The position numbers were made by a program, and so were the translations under genes. The notes below the pieces were generated by a model. It was not told where the DNA came from and ran no database searches. It saw only the letters and a list, made by a program, of their open reading frames with translations. A stretch of DNA of 64,000 nt, taken from contig NZ_JAKNQY010000007.1 in assembly GCF_024494355.1 (NCBI RefSeq), positions 1-64,000 on the forward strand, written 5' to 3'. This document shows positions 26,801 through 38,347 of the stretch, piece by piece. The number at the start of each line of letters is the position of its first letter. Within the stretch, counting starts at the first letter, position 1. The stretch is from Pseudomonas sp. Q11 (GTDB lineage Bacteria > Pseudomonadota > Gammaproteobacteria > Pseudomonadales > Pseudomonadaceae).

Positions 26801-29800
26801 CTGCGCATCGGCGCGCCAGTGGCCAACCGCATCCGTCCGGAAAGCGAAGGGCTGATCGGTGCGTTCCTCAACACCCAGGTGCTGCGCTGCCAGCTCAATG
26901 GGCAGATGTCAGTGGCTGAGTTGTTCGAGCAGGTGCGCCACACCGTGATCGAAGGTCAGTCCCATCAGGACTTGCCGTTCGACCATCTGGTCGAAGCCCT
27001 GCAACCACCGCGCAGTGCCGCGTATAACCCGCTGTTCCAAGTGATGTGCAATGTGCAGCGCTGGGAGTTCCAGCAGAGCCGCACGCTGGCCGGGATGAGC
27101 GTCGAATACCTGGCCAATGACGCCCGGGCCACCAAGTTCGACCTGAACCTGGAAGTCACTGATCTGGACCATCGCTTGGGTTGCTGCCTGACCTACAGCA
27201 CCGACCTGTTTGACGAACCGCGCATCGCCCGCATGGCCGGGCACTGGCGCAATCTGCTGGAGGCACTGCTGGCCGATCCGACCCAACGACTGAGCGAGTT
27301 GCCGTTGCTCGATGCCCGCGAGCAGCAACAGATGCTCGACAGCCTGGGCGTCGAACCTGGCGAACACCGCCTGGATCAATGCATCCATCAACTGTTCAGC
27401 GAACAGGCCCTGGCCCGCCCCGACGCACCGGCCCTGACCTTTGCCGGGCGGACCCTGACTTACGCCGAACTCGAACGCCGTGCCAACCGCCTGGCCTGGA
27501 GGCTGCGCGAGCGCGGCGTCGGGCCGCAGGTGCGGGTGGGCCTGGCCCTGGAGCGGTCGCTGGAGATGGTCGTTGGCCTGTTGGCGATCCTCAAGGCCGG
27601 CGGCGCCTATGTACCGCTGGACCCGGAGTACCCGCTGGACCGTTTGCATTACATGATCGAAGACAGTGGCCTCGGTCTGCTGCTCAGCGACCGGGCGATG
27701 TTCCAGGCCTTGGGCCCATTGCCGGCCGGTGTGGGGGGCTGGTGTCTTGAAGACGATAGCGCGGCCCTGGCCGGCTACCCGGACCAGGCACCGCCGCTGA
27801 TCAACCTGCCGCAGCATCAGGCCTACCTGATCTACACTTCCGGCTCCACCGGCAAGCCCAAGGGCGTGGTGGTGTCCCACGGTGAAATCGCCATGCACTG
27901 CCAGGCAGTGATCCAGCGTTTCGGCATGCGTCCGGACGATTGCGAGCTGCATTTCTATTCCATCAACTTCGACGCCGCCACCGAGCGCCTGCTGGTGCCG
28001 CTGCTCAGCGGCGCCCAGGTGGTGCTGCGCGCACAAGGGCAGTGGGACGCCGAACAGATCTGCGGGCTGATTCGCGAGCAGCGCGTCAACATCCTCGGCT
28101 TCACCCCCAGCTACGGCAGCCAGTTGGCGCAATGGCTGGCGACCCAGGGACAAACCCTGCCGGTGCGCATGTGCATCACCGGTGGCGAAGCCCTGACCGG
28201 CGAGCATTTGCAACGCATCCGGGTGGCGTTCAAGCCGAGCCTGTTCTTCAACGCCTATGGCCCGACCGAAACGGTGGTCATGCCGCTGGCGAGCCTGGCC
28301 CCTGAGCAACTGGAGGAGGGCGCGGCCAGTGTGCCGATTGGCAGCGTGATCGGCGCCCGGGTGGCCTACATCCTCGATGCCGACCTGGCCCTGGTGCCCC
28401 AAGGCGCCACCGGGGAGTTATACGTCGGCGGCGCGGGATTGGCCCAGGGCTATCACCAGCGTCCGGGCATGACCGCCGAACGTTTCGTCGCCGATCCGTT
28501 TGCCGCCGATGGCGGACGGCTGTACCGTACCGGCGACCTGGTGCGCCAGCGCGTCGATGGTCAGGTGGAATATCTGGGGCGGGTCGACCATCAGGTGAAG
28601 ATCCGCGGTTTCCGCATCGAACTGGGGGAAATCGAAACCCGTCTGCTGGAACATGACGCCGTGCGCGAGGCGGTGGTACTGGCGCTCGATATGCCCGGCG
28701 GCAAGCAACTGGCCGGCTACCTGGTGACCGACGTCGTCGAACAGGACACCGAGCAACAAGCGGCCCTGCGCGAAGCGCTGAAGAGTCACCTAAAAGCCCA
28801 ACTGCCGGACTACATGGTGCCCACTCACCTGACCTTGCTGGCGAGCATGCCGCTGACCGCCAATGGCAAGCTCGACCGCCGTGCCTTGCCGATGCCGGAT
28901 CCGGAACTCAATCGCCAGCATTACCTGGCACCGAGCAATGCCCTGGAGCAGACCCTGGCGGCGATCTGGTGCGAGGTACTGAACGTGAAGCAGGTCGGCC
29001 TGAACGACAACTTTTTCGAGCTGGGTGGCGACTCGATCCTGTCCATCCAGGTCGTCAGCCGAGCCCGGCAACAGGGCATTCACTTCACGCCCCGCGACCT
29101 GTTCCAGCACCAGACCGTGCAGTCTCTGGCCAGTATTGCCAGCCACAGTCAGCCGGTGAGCGCCGAGCAGGGGCTGCTCGCCGGTGAGTCGGCGCTGACG
29201 CCGATCCAGCATTGGTTCTTCGATAGCCGGATTGCCAACCGTCACCACTGGAACCAGGCGTTGTTGCTGGAACCGGCCATTACCCTGCAACCGCAAGCGC
29301 TGGAACAGGCACTGCGTAGCGTTCTCCAGCAGCACGATGCGTTACGCCTGGGCTTTGCCGAAACCGCCGGGCGCTGGCGCGCGGAGCACTGGCCATTGCC
29401 CGACGCGGCGCTGTTGCGGCAGGTGGACGCGGAGAGTGAACAGGCCTGTGAAACGGTGTTTGCCCAGACGCAGCGCAGTCTGAATCTGTCGAGCGGGCCT
29501 TTGTTGCGCGCGGTGCTGGCGCAGTTACCCGATGGCCGACAACGACTGCTGATCGTGATCCATCATCTGGTCGTCGATGGCGTGTCGTGGCGGGTGTTGA
29601 TGGATGACCTGCAAACGGTCTACCGCCAGATCAGCACCGGGCAAACCGCACACCTGCCGGCCAAGACCAGCCCGTTCCGGGATTGGGCCGCGCGCTTGCA
29701 AGCCTACGCCGGCAGCGAGTCCCTGCGCGAAGAACTGAGTTGGTGGCAAGCGCGGTTGAGCGGCCCGGAGGTGGCGCTGCCCTGCGCCCGTCCTGACGGC

Positions 29801-32800
29801 GGGCTTGAGGAGCGTCACGCCGAAACCGTCAGCGTGCGGCTGGACGCCGAGCGCACCGGGCAACTGCTGCAACAGGCCCCGCGCGCCTACCGCACCCAGG
29901 TCAATGACCTGCTGCTCACCGCCCTGGCCCGGGTGCTGTGTCGCTGGAGCGGCCATGAGTCGGCGCTGATCCAGCTCGAAGGGCACGGCCGCGAGGCGTT
30001 GTTCGATGACATCGACCTGACCCGCACGGTGGGTTGGTTCACCAGCGTTTATCCGCTGCGCCTGAGCCCGTCAGGTGAGGACTTCAGCACCTCGATCAAG
30101 GCCATCAAGGAGCAACTGCGCGCGGTGCCCCACAAGGGCCTCGGTTACGGCGTGCTGCGTTACCTGGCTGACGCCGCGACGCGTCAGGCGATGGTTGGCC
30201 TGCCGCAAGCGGCCATCACTTTCAACTACCTGGGGCAGCTCGATCAGACCCTGGGCCACGACGCGCTGTTCCAGCCGCTGGACGCTGCGTTGGGCGCGAT
30301 CCACGACCCCGACGCGCCGCTGCCCAATGAGCTGAGTGTCGACAGTCAGGTCAGCGGCGGTGAGTTGGTGCTGCGCTGGACGTTCAGCAGTGAGCGGCAC
30401 GACCGCCAGGCCATCGCTGCGCTGGCCGATGCCTACCTCAATGAGCTGCTGGGCCTCATCGAACATTGCCTGACGGACACGGCGGGCGGCCTGACGCCTT
30501 CGGACTTCCCCTTGGCGAAACTGACCCAGGCCCAGCTCGACAGCCTGCCGGTGCCGGCCGCGCAGATCGAAGACGTCTACCCGCTGACACCGATGCAGGA
30601 GGGCATGCTGCTGCACACATTGCTGGAGCCGGGCACGGGCCTGTACTACATGCAGGACCGCTACCGCATCAACAGTGAACTGGATCCGCAACGTTTCGCT
30701 CAAGCCTGGCAAGCCGTGATCGCGCGTCACGAAGCCTTGCGCGCGTCGTTCTGCTGGAATGTCGGCGAAGAGATGCTGCAAATCATCCACAAGCCCGGCA
30801 GCACGCCAGTGGATTATCTGGACTGGTGTGAAGTGCCCGAAGACCAGCAGGACGCCAAACTCCAGGCGTTGCTCAAGCGCGAGCGCGAGGCCGGTTTCGA
30901 TCTGTTGAACCAGGCCCCGTTCCACCTGCGGCTGATTCGGGTTGGCGCGGCGCGTTACTGGTTCATGATGAGCAACCACCACATCCTGATCGATGCCTGG
31001 TGCCGTTCGTTGCTGATGGAGGACTTCTTCGAGATCTACACCGCCCTTGGCGAACACCGCGAGCCGCGACTGGTCGTGCCGCCGCGTTATCGCGACTACA
31101 TCGGCTGGTTGCAACACCAGAGTCTGGCCGAAGCGCGGCAGTGGTGGACGCGCAACCTGCAAGGTTTCGAACGGACCACGCCGATTCCCGCCGACCGGCC
31201 GTTGCTGCGCGAACACGCCGGTGACAGTGGCGGCATGATTGTCGGCGACTGCTACACCCGCCTCGATGTTCGCGACGGTGCCCGGCTGCGGGAACTGGCC
31301 CAGGCTCATCAACTGACGGTCAACACCTTCGCCCAGGCCGCGTGGGCGCTGGTGCTGCGGCGGGTGAGCGGCGATCGGGACGTGCTGTTCGGCGTTACCG
31401 TGGCCGGGCGTCCGGTGGAACTGCCGCACATGCAACGCACCGTCGGCCTGTTCATCAACAGCATCGCCTTGCGAGTGCGGATGCCCGACGATCATCAGCG
31501 TTGCAGTGTGCGCCAATGGCTCAGTGAATTGCTCGACAGCAACATGCAATTGCGCGAGTACGAATACCTGCCGTTGGTGAGCCTCCAGGAAGTCAGCGAA
31601 CTGCCCAAGGGCCAACCGTTGTTCGACAGTCTGTTCGTGTTTGAGAACGCCCCGGTGGAAGTTTCGGTGCTCGATCGCGCCCAAAGCCTCAACGCCACCT
31701 CGGACTCGGGCCGCACCCACACCAACTTCCCGCTCACGGCGGTCTGCTACCCGGGGGATGACCTGGGGCTGCATCTGTCCTACGACCAGCGTTACTTCGA
31801 TGAATCCACTGTCCAGGGCTTGCTGGGTGAGTTTAAGCGCTTGCTGCTGGCGCTGATGGACGGTTTGCACGGTGACATGGCCGAGCTGCCGCTGCTGGGT
31901 GCCGAGGAACAGGACTTCCTGATCGACGGCTGCAACCAGAGCGAGCGTGCCCATGCGCTGGAGCAAAGTTACGTCGAGCTGTTCGAGGCCCGGGTCGCGG
32001 CCCATCCGCAACGGGTGGCCGCCACCTGCCTGGACAGGACGTACAGCTATGCCGAGTTGAATGCATGCAGCAACCGCCTCGGCCATGCCTTGATCGCCTC
32101 CGGCGTCGGTCTCGATCAACCGGTGGCGCTGCTGGCCGAGCGCGACCTGGACCTGCTGGGCATGATCATCGGCAGCTTCAAGGCCGGTGCCGGTTACCTG
32201 CCGCTGGACCCGGGACTGCCGAGTCAGCGTCTGAGCCGCATCATTGAGCTGAGCCGCACGCCGCTGCTGGTCTGCACCCAGGCCTGTCATGCCCAGGCGC
32301 TGGCGCTGCTGGACGAATTCGCCTGTTCCGGGCGGCCGAAGTTGCTGGTGTGGGAAAGCGTCCAGGCCAGCGATGTTTCGCTGCACAACCCCGGCATCTA
32401 CAGCGGCCCGGACAACCTGGCGTACGTGATCTACACCTCGGGCTCCACCGGGTTGCCCAAAGGCGTCATGGTGGAACAACGCGGCATGCTCAACAACCAG
32501 CTCAGCAAGGTGCCGTACCTGGCCTTGAGCGAGACTGACGTGATCGCCCAGACCGCCTCCCAGAGTTTCGACATTTCCGTGTGGCAGTTCCTCGCCGCGC
32601 CGTTGTTCGGCGCTCGGGTGGACATCGTACCCAACGTCATCGCCCACGACCCGCAAGGGCTGCTCGAGCATGTGCAACGCCAGGCAATCACGGTGCTGGA
32701 AAGCGTGCCGTCACTGATCCAGGGCATGCTTGCCCAGGAACGTATCGGCCTGGACGGCCTGCGCTGGATGCTGCCCACCGGTGAAGCGATGCCACCGCAG

Positions 32801-33811
32801 CTGGCCCATCAATGGTTATTGCGTTACCCGGACATTGGCCTGGTAAACGCCTATGGCCCGGCGGAATGCTCCGATGACGTGGCGTTCTTCCGGGTCGACA
32901 TGGCCTCGACCGATGGCAGCTACCTGCCGATTGGTACGCCCACCGACAACAACCGTTTGTACTTGCTCGATGGTGCGCTGGACCTGGTGCCGCTGGGTGC
33001 TGTGGGCGAGTTGTGCGTGGCGGGCACCGGGGTAGGGCGCGGTTATGTCAGTGACCCCTTGCGCACAGCTCCGGTATTTGTGCCCAACCCGTTTGGTGCG
33101 CCAGGGGAGCGCTTGTACCGCACTGGCGACCTGGCGCGGCGTCGCCGCGACGGCGTGCTGGAGCACGTCGGACGCATCGATCATCAGGTGAAGATTCGTG
33201 GTTATCGTATCGAACTGGGGGAAATCGAAGCGCGGTTGCATGAGCAGCCCGAGGTGCGCGATGGGGCGGTTGGGGTGCAGGAAGGCGCCAATGGCAAGCA
33301 TCTGGTGGGTTATCTGGTCGCGGCCGACTCGGCACTGAAGCCGACCGAGCGCCTGGAGCGCATCAAGCAACGCCTGCGGGCCGAACTGCCGGAATACATG
33401 GTGCCGCTGCACTGGCTGTGGCTTGACCGCTTGCCCCTCAACGCCAACGGCAAACTCGACCGCAAGGCCTTGCCGGCCCTGGAATTCGGCCAGTTGCAAA
33501 GCCAGGACTACCAGGCGCCAGGCAATGAGCTGGAGCAGACCCTGGCGGACATCTGGGCCCAGGTGCTCAAGGTCGAGCGGGTGGGTGTACGAGACAATTT
33601 CTTCGAACTGGGCGGCCATTCGTTACTGGCAACGCAAATCGCCTCGCGGGTGCAAAAGGCCCTGCAACGCAACGTGCCGCTGCGGGCGATGTTCGAGTGC
33701 AGCACGGTGCAGGAACTGGCCGACTACATCGACGGGCTGGCGGCGAGCGAAATCACTGAGGAGAAGGTGGATCGGTTGAATGATTTGATGGCGCAGTTGG
33801 AAGGGTTGTAG
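20825..33811 (+). CDS. pvdL: Pyoverdine chromophore peptide synthetase PvdL
   Basis: A 4328-residue nonribosomal peptide synthetase that starts the pyoverdine chain and makes the chromophore precursor (acyl-L-Glu-D-Tyr-L-Dab). Order read from motifs, with approximate residues: fatty acyl-AMP ligase ([11 protein letters not shown] near 167), carrier (GGNS 610), condensation (HHIIADG 802), adenylation (1275), carrier (GGHS 1662), condensation (HHIVTEG 1858), adenylation (2337), carrier (GGDS 2734), epimerase (HHLVVDG 2913), condensation (HHILIDA 3385), adenylation (3870), carrier (GGHS 4263). All four carrier serines are present. The last adenylation domain's code reads D-I-W-E-L-T-A-D-D by eye, which I associate with diaminobutyrate. 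There is no thioesterase: the chain passes to the next synthetase. AGGAAA precedes the ATG at 20825. Confidence 0.96.
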   Translation: MTDAFELPSTLAHALQRRAALSPDRVALRFLADVPEQSVVLSYRDLDLRARTIAAALQAEATFGDRAVLLFPSGPDYVAAFFGCLYAGVIAVPAYPPESARRHHQERLLSIIADAEPRLLLTRSDLREPLQAIESAPPVLCVDTLDPVRAGQWVQPNLQDHDIAFLQYTSGSTALPKGVQVSHGNLVANELLIRQGFGIDLNPDDVIVSWLPLYHDMGLIGGLLQPVFSGVPCVLMSPAYFLARPLRWLEAISEYGGTISGGPDFAYRLCSERVSESALKRLDLSGWRVAYSGSEPIRLDSLERFAEKFAPCGFTPDSFMASYGLAEATLFVAGTPRNQGIPSLRMDDTALAQHRAEPGQGSTVMSCGVSQPGHAVLIVEPNTLQPLTDNRIGEVWASGPSIAHGYWRNPEASAKTFVQHAGHTWLRTGDLGFLRDGELFITGRLKDLLIVRGHNLYPQDIEQTIEREVEVVRKGRVAAFAVNDGGEEGIGIAAEISRSVQKILPPEALIKAIRQAVAEACQQAPSVVVLLNPGALPKTSSGKLQRSACRTRLVDGSLDSYALFPSIEVEAGPEARSSSPLQTLIGQVWCEQLQIEQVHGDDHFFLLGGNSIAATQVVARLQERLGLALNLRLLFEAPTLAGFTAAVSNQQQASAEAQGVISPLPRHEALPQSLAQNRLWITWQLNPASRAYNIPCGLHLRGELDEDALRASFQQLLERHETLRTRFLERDGIALQQIDPAGELKLRVIDLSDLPADQREVRARQMRDDEAALLFDLQKGPLWRVTLLRLDEGDHQLWVTLHHIIADGWSMSVLIDEFSRLYAAACQGQVAALAPLPLQYADYGSWQRQWLAQGEAERQLTYWKQQLGDEHPTLALNTDHPRSAQHQRSAARHSLRLDKGLGDALRRVAQAHDATPFMLLLAAFQALLQRYTGQSDIRIGVPNANRPRLETQGLIGFFINTQVLRGQVDSRQSFAALLAQARETTLGAQAHQDLPFEQLLEAFPQAREQGLFQVMFNHQQRDLSALRRLPGLAADELPWHSREAKFDLQLHSEEERNGRLTLSFDYADELFEAATIARLAVHYCNLLHAVCADPQQAIGDVPLLSADEYTQQHQWGAAPCAPARQWLPELLNEQARRTPQRTALLWDDGRLDYAELHTQANRLAHYLRDKGVGPDVCVAIAAERSPQLLIGVLAILKAGGAYVPLDADYPAERLAYMLKDSGVDLLLSQTALLERLPLCEGVSVIAMDALHLEQWPSNPPGLHLDGDHLAYVIYTSGSTGQPKGVGNTHAALAERLQWMQDTYGLDETDVLMQKAPISFDVSVWECFWPLITGSQLVLAGPGEHRDPHRIAQLVQQFGVTTLHFVPPLLSLFIDEPLSARCTSLRRVFCGGEALPAELRNRVLAQLPSAQLHNRYGPTETAINVTHWHCSVADGERSPIGRPLGNVLCRVLDSELNPVPAGVPGELCIGGLGLARGYLGRPGLSAERFIADPLGVAGTRLYRTGDRARWSADGVIEYLGRLDQQIKLRGFRVEPQEIEARLLAQDGVAQVAVLVRKTSAGPQLIGYYTACDVAQDQDRQNARLHAALAAELPDYMVPAQLLRLDAMPLSPSGKLDRRALSEPQWQVREHVEPVSALEQQVAGIWRDVLGLDRIGLRDDFFALGGHSLLATQIISRTRQACDIELPLRTLFEASELGAFAEQVRLIKARGQTNRQPPIEKADRSQPVPLSYSQQRMWFLWQMEPDSPAYNVGGMARLRGVLDVGRFEAALQALVLRHETLRTTFPSVDGVPRQQVRANTGLRMGWQDFSRLAVDIRQQRVQQLADSEAHKPFDLETGPLLRVCLVKTAEQEHYLVLTLHHIVTEGWAMDIFARELSALYEAFIDDRESPLEPLPVQYLDYSVWQRQWLESGERQRQLDYWTAQLGREHPLLELPGDRPRPPVQSHRGELFRFDLSDELAARVRAFNAQQGLTLFMTMTAALAVLLYRYSGQTDLRIGAPVANRIRPESEGLIGAFLNTQVLRCQLNGQMSVAELFEQVRHTVIEGQSHQDLPFDHLVEALQPPRSAAYNPLFQVMCNVQRWEFQQSRTLAGMSVEYLANDARATKFDLNLEVTDLDHRLGCCLTYSTDLFDEPRIARMAGHWRNLLEALLADPTQRLSELPLLDAREQQQMLDSLGVEPGEHRLDQCIHQLFSEQALARPDAPALTFAGRTLTYAELERRANRLAWRLRERGVGPQVRVGLALERSLEMVVGLLAILKAGGAYVPLDPEYPLDRLHYMIEDSGLGLLLSDRAMFQALGPLPAGVGGWCLEDDSAALAGYPDQAPPLINLPQHQAYLIYTSGSTGKPKGVVVSHGEIAMHCQAVIQRFGMRPDDCELHFYSINFDAATERLLVPLLSGAQVVLRAQGQWDAEQICGLIREQRVNILGFTPSYGSQLAQWLATQGQTLPVRMCITGGEALTGEHLQRIRVAFKPSLFFNAYGPTETVVMPLASLAPEQLEEGAASVPIGSVIGARVAYILDADLALVPQGATGELYVGGAGLAQGYHQRPGMTAERFVADPFAADGGRLYRTGDLVRQRVDGQVEYLGRVDHQVKIRGFRIELGEIETRLLEHDAVREAVVLALDMPGGKQLAGYLVTDVVEQDTEQQAALREALKSHLKAQLPDYMVPTHLTLLASMPLTANGKLDRRALPMPDPELNRQHYLAPSNALEQTLAAIWCEVLNVKQVGLNDNFFELGGDSILSIQVVSRARQQGIHFTPRDLFQHQTVQSLASIASHSQPVSAEQGLLAGESALTPIQHWFFDSRIANRHHWNQALLLEPAITLQPQALEQALRSVLQQHDALRLGFAETAGRWRAEHWPLPDAALLRQVDAESEQACETVFAQTQRSLNLSSGPLLRAVLAQLPDGRQRLLIVIHHLVVDGVSWRVLMDDLQTVYRQISTGQTAHLPAKTSPFRDWAARLQAYAGSESLREELSWWQARLSGPEVALPCARPDGGLEERHAETVSVRLDAERTGQLLQQAPRAYRTQVNDLLLTALARVLCRWSGHESALIQLEGHGREALFDDIDLTRTVGWFTSVYPLRLSPSGEDFSTSIKAIKEQLRAVPHKGLGYGVLRYLADAATRQAMVGLPQAAITFNYLGQLDQTLGHDALFQPLDAALGAIHDPDAPLPNELSVDSQVSGGELVLRWTFSSERHDRQAIAALADAYLNELLGLIEHCLTDTAGGLTPSDFPLAKLTQAQLDSLPVPAAQIEDVYPLTPMQEGMLLHTLLEPGTGLYYMQDRYRINSELDPQRFAQAWQAVIARHEALRASFCWNVGEEMLQIIHKPGSTPVDYLDWCEVPEDQQDAKLQALLKREREAGFDLLNQAPFHLRLIRVGAARYWFMMSNHHILIDAWCRSLLMEDFFEIYTALGEHREPRLVVPPRYRDYIGWLQHQSLAEARQWWTRNLQGFERTTPIPADRPLLREHAGDSGGMIVGDCYTRLDVRDGARLRELAQAHQLTVNTFAQAAWALVLRRVSGDRDVLFGVTVAGRPVELPHMQRTVGLFINSIALRVRMPDDHQRCSVRQWLSELLDSNMQLREYEYLPLVSLQEVSELPKGQPLFDSLFVFENAPVEVSVLDRAQSLNATSDSGRTHTNFPLTAVCYPGDDLGLHLSYDQRYFDESTVQGLLGEFKRLLLALMDGLHGDMAELPLLGAEEQDFLIDGCNQSERAHALEQSYVELFEARVAAHPQRVAATCLDRTYSYAELNACSNRLGHALIASGVGLDQPVALLAERDLDLLGMIIGSFKAGAGYLPLDPGLPSQRLSRIIELSRTPLLVCTQACHAQALALLDEFACSGRPKLLVWESVQASDVSLHNPGIYSGPDNLAYVIYTSGSTGLPKGVMVEQRGMLNNQLSKVPYLALSETDVIAQTASQSFDISVWQFLAAPLFGARVDIVPNVIAHDPQGLLEHVQRQAITVLESVPSLIQGMLAQERIGLDGLRWMLPTGEAMPPQLAHQWLLRYPDIGLVNAYGPAECSDDVAFFRVDMASTDGSYLPIGTPTDNNRLYLLDGALDLVPLGAVGELCVAGTGVGRGYVSDPLRTAPVFVPNPFGAPGERLYRTGDLARRRRDGVLEHVGRIDHQVKIRGYRIELGEIEARLHEQPEVRDGAVGVQEGANGKHLVGYLVAADSALKPTERLERIKQRLRAELPEYMVPLHWLWLDRLPLNANGKLDRKALPALEFGQLQSQDYQAPGNELEQTLADIWAQVLKVERVGVRDNFFELGGHSLLATQIASRVQKALQRNVPLRAMFECSTVQELADYIDGLAASEITEEKVDRLNDLMAQLEGL

Positions 33812-33833
33812 TTCTGCGGCGTCTATAGAGGCC

Positions 33834-33932
33834 CCATCGCGGGCAAGCCTTGCTCCCACAGGGATTAGCTGTGAACAGCGCATCTGTGCAAGAGCAAAAA
33901 TCCTGTGGGAGCAAGGCTTGCCCGCGATGGCG
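33834..33932. repeat. REP palindrome pair (REPIN) downstream of pvdL
   Basis: Variant arms with GGGCAAGCCTTGCTCCCACA: the core reads CGCGGGCAAG rather than CGCGAGCAAG on both sides, so the two arms have co-varied. It starts about 23 bases after the pvdL stop. Confidence 0.9.
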
Positions 33933-34028
33933 TCATTACTAAACCGCAAAGCCCAGGATTGACGCCTCGCCCTGCACAGCTCAGTCTCCCCAAGGCTTTT
34001 TTTCCCCACTCAATCAAAGAGGTCGCCA

Positions 34029-34835
34029 ATGCCTTTTGTAACCCTTGACGGACAACCCCTCCACTATCTGGACCAAGGCCAGGGCCCGGTGGTGCTGCTG
34101 GGCAGCAGTTACCTGTGGGACCACACCATGTGGGCACCGCAGATCGAGGCATTGTCCCGGCATTACCGGGTGATCGCCCTGGATTTGTGGGGCCACGGCC
34201 AGTCCGGGCGTTTGCCTGAGGGCATGACGTCACTGGACGACCTGGCCCGCCAGGCACTGGCGTTGATGGACCATCTGGACGTCGATTGCTTCAGCCTGGT
34301 AGGGCTTTCGGTGGGCGGGATGTGGGGCGCACGGCTGGCGCTGATGGCGCCCAAGCGGCTCGAGGCGTTGGTGCTGATGGACACTTACGTGGGGGTCGAG
34401 CCTGAGCCGACTCGCCAGTATTACTTCTCGTTATTCGACACAATCCAAGCCAGCGGCAGCATCCCCGAGCCGTTGCTGGACATTGTCGTGCCGATCTTTT
34501 TCCGGCCGGGCATTGACCCGCAGTCACCACTCTACCAGCAGTTTCGCGCCACACTGGCCGCACTGCCGACCGAGCGGCTGCGCGACAGCATCGTGCCGCT
34601 GGGGCGGATCATTTTTGGTCGTGACGATATCCTGCCGCGCCTGCCTGGGCTGAATGCCAGGCGTACGCTGGTGATGTGCGGCGACCAGGACAAACCGCGA
34701 CCACCGTCCGAGGCAATGGAAATGGCTGAGCTGATCGGGTGCCCGCATCTGCTGATTCCAGAGGCGGGGCATATTTCCAACCTGGAAAACCCGGAATTCG
34801 TGACCCAGGCCTTGCTGGAGTTTTTGCGCAGTTGA
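34029..34835 (+). CDS. Alpha/beta hydrolase
   Basis: A 268-residue single-domain hydrolase of the alpha/beta fold. The nucleophile is S in G-L-S-V-G-G (about residue 97), the oxyanion region DLWGHGQSG near 60, the acid D in MCGDQDKP near 220 and the catalytic H in EAGHISN near 248. AGG lies 7 bases before the ATG. It has the same direction as pvdL, with a REP element between. In P. aeruginosa the thioesterase pvdG lies beside pvdL; this protein is not recognisably PvdG, so a pyoverdine role is only a possibility. No PvdS box was seen in front of it. Confidence 0.85.
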   Translation: MPFVTLDGQPLHYLDQGQGPVVLLGSSYLWDHTMWAPQIEALSRHYRVIALDLWGHGQSGRLPEGMTSLDDLARQALALMDHLDVDCFSLVGLSVGGMWGARLALMAPKRLEALVLMDTYVGVEPEPTRQYYFSLFDTIQASGSIPEPLLDIVVPIFFRPGIDPQSPLYQQFRATLAALPTERLRDSIVPLGRIIFGRDDILPRLPGLNARRTLVMCGDQDKPRPPSEAMEMAELIGCPHLLIPEAGHISNLENPEFVTQALLEFLRS

Positions 34836-34842
34836 CCTGACG

Positions 34843-34942
34843 CCATCGCGAGCAGGCTCGCTCCCACATTTTGATCTGTGCCTGACGCTGATTTTTGCCG
34901 TCGCCACACATCCCCTGTGGGAGCGAGCCTGCTCGCGATGAG
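34843..34942. repeat. REP palindrome pair (REPIN) between hydrolase and dsbG
   Basis: Arms CATCGCGAGCAGGCTCGCTC plus CCACA (about 34844-34867) and its complement ending near 34940. It lies between convergent stop codons, 16 bases from the dsbG stop. Confidence 0.9.
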
Positions 34943-34958
34943 GCCCTCTGAGTCGATG

Positions 34959-35726
34959 TCACTTCGGCCCGAGAATCTTCACCAGCTTGTCCGGCGACGG
35001 CGCGCCTTGCTGCTGTTGCAGTTCGCCCTTGTCATCCAGGTAGAAAATCGCCGGGGTGGCGGACAGTTCCAGCTCTTCCATCAATTGCAGGTTGGCGTCC
35101 AGTTTTGCCTGGATGGCCGGCGGTATGTTTTTGAGGGGTTTGAGCGCGCTGCCCTTGCCGGCTTTCTCATGGTTTTCCAAGGCTTTCTCAGGATCCTTGG
35201 CCGCCAGTAATGCGGCGGATTTTCCTGGGCTGTCTTCGCGGATGATGCCCACCATGATGTGGCGCAATTGCACCTTGCCGGCCTTGACCCATGGCCGTGC
35301 CTGTTCCCAGAACATGTTGCAGTACGGGCAGTTCGGGTCACTGAACAGGTAGACGGTGCGCGGCGCGTCCTTGCTGCCGTCGGCGATCCAGTTACTTGTT
35401 TCCATCTTCCCCCAGATGGCCTTGGCCATCGGTGCATAGACGAGCTTTTGCAGCGGTTCGGCGCTCAGGTCCTTGCCGTCGGCGTCGTACAAGTTGCCCA
35501 GTAAAACGTGCTGGCCATCGGGTGTCAGGTACAGCGCCATCCCACGATTCTGGTATTGCGCCGCATAACCGCGCAACCCGTCCGGTGCGTCGAAAGTGCC
35601 GACGATTTTCGCGCCTTTCGCTTCGATCTTCTTGATGGCCGCAGGCAGTTCTTCGGCCTGCAGCAGCGGTGCCTGCGACAGCGCGGCGGCGACGGCCAGG
35701 GTCAGCAGGTGGCGGAGGCGGGACAT
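34959..35726 (-). CDS. dsbG: Periplasmic thiol:disulfide interchange protein DsbG
   Basis: Exported DsbC/DsbG-family protein (255 residues) with a signal peptide (about 1-24), an N-terminal dimerisation domain and a thioredoxin domain whose active site is C133-P-Y-C136. It guards or isomerises cysteines in the periplasm and needs electrons from DsbD, encoded two genes upstream. AAGGAA precedes the start. The start overlaps the end of the dsbE-like gene by 25 bases, so dsbD, dsbE-like and dsbG form one unit. Confidence 0.92.
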   Translation of the reverse strand: MSRLRHLLTLAVAAALSQAPLLQAEELPAAIKKIEAKGAKIVGTFDAPDGLRGYAAQYQNRGMALYLTPDGQHVLLGNLYDADGKDLSAEPLQKLVYAPMAKAIWGKMETSNWIADGSKDAPRTVYLFSDPNCPYCNMFWEQARPWVKAGKVQLRHIMVGIIREDSPGKSAALLAAKDPEKALENHEKAGKGSALKPLKNIPPAIQAKLDANLQLMEELELSATPAIFYLDDKGELQQQQGAPSPDKLVKILGPK

Positions 35727-36571
35727 AGCGGTTTCCTTGTGGCGGGGTGGGACGCCGTGGTCGAACCCGGCGTTTCAAAGTTTTCCAGGGCGCGGGCCAG
35801 GCTCGCTTCCGACAACTCGCCCAGGTGACTGCCCAGCAGGCGGCCATCGGCACTGTAGAACAGCGTCGTGGGCAGGGCCATTGAACCAACGGCTTGACCG
35901 AGCCGCCCACTGCCATCAAACAGTACGTTGTCCAGGCTCAAACCCTGGGTGGCAAGGAAAGTGCTGACGCTTTGCATGCTTTCGGCCTGGTTGACGAACA
36001 GGAACGTCAGGTCCGGGCGCTGCTGCTGGGCCTCTTCCAGTACGGGCATTTCGCGCCGGCAGGGCGGGCACCAGGTGGCCCAGAGGTTGATCACCAGGGG
36101 GCCGCCCTGGTAGTCGGTGAGTTTCACCGTCTCGCCGTCGGCGTTGCGCAGGTTGATTTCCGGCATCCGGGTGCCTTGTTCATAGATCGTCAACGACATA
36201 GTCGCCACCAACCAGAACAGCAGGCCGCTGCCAACGCCGAAACCCAATGGTCGGCGCAAGGCAGGTCGCTGTCGGCTCCACAGCAATGCGCCAATCACCA
36301 GCGCGACGATCCCCGGCCAGGCCAGGAAACCGCCGTCGCGCAGGTCGACGATCTGCCACAGGTCATCCTGGTAATGGGTCCAATAGGCGGCGACAAACCC
36401 GATCCGCGCGGCCAGAATCCCCAGCAAGAACAGCACGAACAGTACCGATTCAGGGTTCTCGCCACCGCGCTTGGCTACTCGCCAGCCGACAAAGGTGGCC
36501 AGGGCCAGCGCGCTGATCAGCAACAAATGGTTAAGCGCAATGGCAAAAGTGCCCAGGGTAAACGTCAGCAT
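35702..36571 (-). CDS. dsbE: TlpA/DsbE-like membrane thioredoxin
   Basis: A 289-residue membrane protein with about four hydrophobic helices (about 5-30, 41-65, 83-99, 111-129) followed by a periplasmic TlpA/ResA-type thioredoxin domain. Its active site is W-C168-P-P-C171, in INLWATWCPPCRREMPVLEE. The helical part resembles prolipoprotein diacylglyceryl transferase-like segments found in this protein type. It presumably relays electrons between DsbD and periplasmic substrates. Its ATG overlaps the dsbD stop by one base (TGATG) and its end overlaps dsbG. The gene name follows the dsbDEG set described for P. aeruginosa. Confidence 0.85.
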   Translation of the reverse strand: MLTFTLGTFAIALNHLLLISALALATFVGWRVAKRGGENPESVLFVLFLLGILAARIGFVAAYWTHYQDDLWQIVDLRDGGFLAWPGIVALVIGALLWSRQRPALRRPLGFGVGSGLLFWLVATMSLTIYEQGTRMPEINLRNADGETVKLTDYQGGPLVINLWATWCPPCRREMPVLEEAQQQRPDLTFLFVNQAESMQSVSTFLATQGLSLDNVLFDGSGRLGQAVGSMALPTTLFYSADGRLLGSHLGELSEASLARALENFETPGSTTASHPATRKPLCPASATC

Positions 36572-38298
36572 CAGCGTGCATTCCGGGTGATGTTCCAGCG
36601 CTCCAGGAATTCCTTGGCATTGACTTCCCCGGTGATCCGCTGGCTGCGCCGCTCTTGACCGTCGGCGCCAATCCACAGCAGGCTCGGTGGCCCCGGCACT
36701 TGATAGCGGCCCAGCAGTTCACGACTGGCGGCATTGTCGGCGGTGACGTCCAGACGCACCAGGCGTACGTCTTTCAAGGCGTCCAGCACTTCGGCGCGGC
36801 CGAACACCTGTTTTTCCATGATCTTGCAGGACACGCACCAGTCGGCGTAGTAGTCCAGCATGACCCATTGGCCCTGGGCCTTGGCCGCATCCAGTTCCCG
36901 TTGCAGCGCGGCAGGCTCGTTGACCGTGATAAAGGCATCATGGGCGCTGACGGCCGAGCTTTCCGAGGTGCCGGCATAGACCTCCAGGGGCTGGAAGAAA
37001 TCATCGCCGCCACCCGCCGCGCCGATCACCAGCAGGCTGCCCCACAGGCCGAACAGCAGCGACGCGCTGCCGCACACATAGGCTGTGCGACCGAAACCTT
37101 CGGTCTGGCGCCAGGCGCTATAGGCGGCAATCAGCAGCAGCGTGCCCCACAGGCCGATCCACAGCGAGCCGTCAATGACCGGGCGAATCATCAGGATCGC
37201 GGTGCCCAGGAACAGAAAGCCGAACACGCCCTTGAGCACATTCATCCAGGCGCCGGGCTTGGGCAGGAAACGATTGCCCACGGTCACCAATAGCAACAGC
37301 GGCAGGCCAATGCCGACGCCCATGGCGAAGAGGATCAGCCCGCCGTGTAACGCATTGCCGCTCTGGGCGATGTACAGCAGCGCACCGGCCAGCGGGGCGG
37401 TCATGCACGGGCCCACCAACAGGCCGGACAAGGCTCCGAGAATGCCGGCGCCCACCAGGCTGCCGCCGCGGCGCTGGCGTCCGGCGCTTTCCAGGCGGTC
37501 GCGCAGGGCGGCGGGCAGCTGCAGTTCGAAGAAACCGAACATGGGTAGCGCCAGCACCACGAATATCGCCGCGAAAGTGCCCAGCAGCCACGGTTGCTGC
37601 AGCAGGGCCTGAAGGTTGGCCCCCAGCAGCGCGGCGATTACGCCCATGGCGGCATACACCAGGGCCATGCTGATCACGTAGCTGATGGCCAAGGCCAATC
37701 CACGCCGGGGACCGGCGCCGCTGCCCACCACCACCCCGGCCAGGATCGGCAGCATGGGCAGTGAGCACGGCGTAAACGCCAATAACAGGCCCAGGCCAAA
37801 GAACACCAGCAGGCTCCAGCCCAAGGCCCGTTGTTGCAGGCCGCTGGCCAGGGCCTGGTCCGGCGCCTCACCATTGGCGACCGCCGGTGCATCGCCACCG
37901 AGGTCCACCACCTGGGTCTGCGGCGGATAGCACAGGCCCGCGTCGGCGCAGCCCTGGAAACCGACCTTGATCTTGCCGGTGGCGCCGGCGGGAATCTTCA
38001 GTTCCAGCGCCTGGCGATACACCTGTTGATCGCCGAAAAACTCGTCGCTGTGGGCTTCACCTTCCGGCAACTGCGGCTTCTGCGCCTGGGCAAGACCATC
38101 GAATTTGAGTCGCTGCTGATACAGGTAGTAGCCGTCGGCAATCTGCCAGAACAACTGGGTTTCACCGGAGTCCAGGCGTTCGGAGGTAAACACGAAGGCC
38201 TTTTCAACCGGCAGGAAATCGGTTTTGGTCTCGAAGGGATTGGCGGCCTGGGCCAGGCCCGAGATCAGCAGCAGCCACAGCAAAAACAATCGACGCAT
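36571..38298 (-). CDS. dsbD: Thiol:disulfide interchange protein DsbD
   Basis: Carries electrons from cytoplasmic thioredoxin to periplasmic thiol proteins. The 575 residues comprise a signal peptide, an N-terminal periplasmic domain with the cysteine pair in G-C-A-D-A-G-L-C-Y-P-P, a central membrane domain of about eight helices with the two conserved cysteines (FTPCSLPM and VGPCMTAPL), and a C-terminal thioredoxin domain with W-C-V-S-C. All six redox cysteines are present. The start at 38298 gives a good signal peptide (MRRLFLLWLLLISGLAQA). First gene of the dsb operon, divergent from the dsbR-type regulator. Confidence 0.93.
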   Translation of the reverse strand: MRRLFLLWLLLISGLAQAANPFETKTDFLPVEKAFVFTSERLDSGETQLFWQIADGYYLYQQRLKFDGLAQAQKPQLPEGEAHSDEFFGDQQVYRQALELKIPAGATGKIKVGFQGCADAGLCYPPQTQVVDLGGDAPAVANGEAPDQALASGLQQRALGWSLLVFFGLGLLLAFTPCSLPMLPILAGVVVGSGAGPRRGLALAISYVISMALVYAAMGVIAALLGANLQALLQQPWLLGTFAAIFVVLALPMFGFFELQLPAALRDRLESAGRQRRGGSLVGAGILGALSGLLVGPCMTAPLAGALLYIAQSGNALHGGLILFAMGVGIGLPLLLLVTVGNRFLPKPGAWMNVLKGVFGFLFLGTAILMIRPVIDGSLWIGLWGTLLLIAAYSAWRQTEGFGRTAYVCGSASLLFGLWGSLLVIGAAGGGDDFFQPLEVYAGTSESSAVSAHDAFITVNEPAALQRELDAAKAQGQWVMLDYYADWCVSCKIMEKQVFGRAEVLDALKDVRLVRLDVTADNAASRELLGRYQVPGPPSLLWIGADGQERRSQRITGEVNAKEFLERWNITRNAR

Positions 38299-38347
38299 GG
38301 ATAAAGCCTTAGAACGGAGCAAGTGGAATGCACGATGGCGACTGGCG

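Noticed and set aside
30071..32677. 868-codon minus-strand frame inside pvdL
   Set aside because: Antisense shadow of the condensation and adenylation domains of the last module. No ribosome site and no recognisable motif.
33812..34028. Possible loss of a C-terminal thioesterase from PvdL
   Set aside because: PvdL normally ends in a carrier domain and passes the chain to the next synthetase, so lack of a thioesterase is not a truncation.
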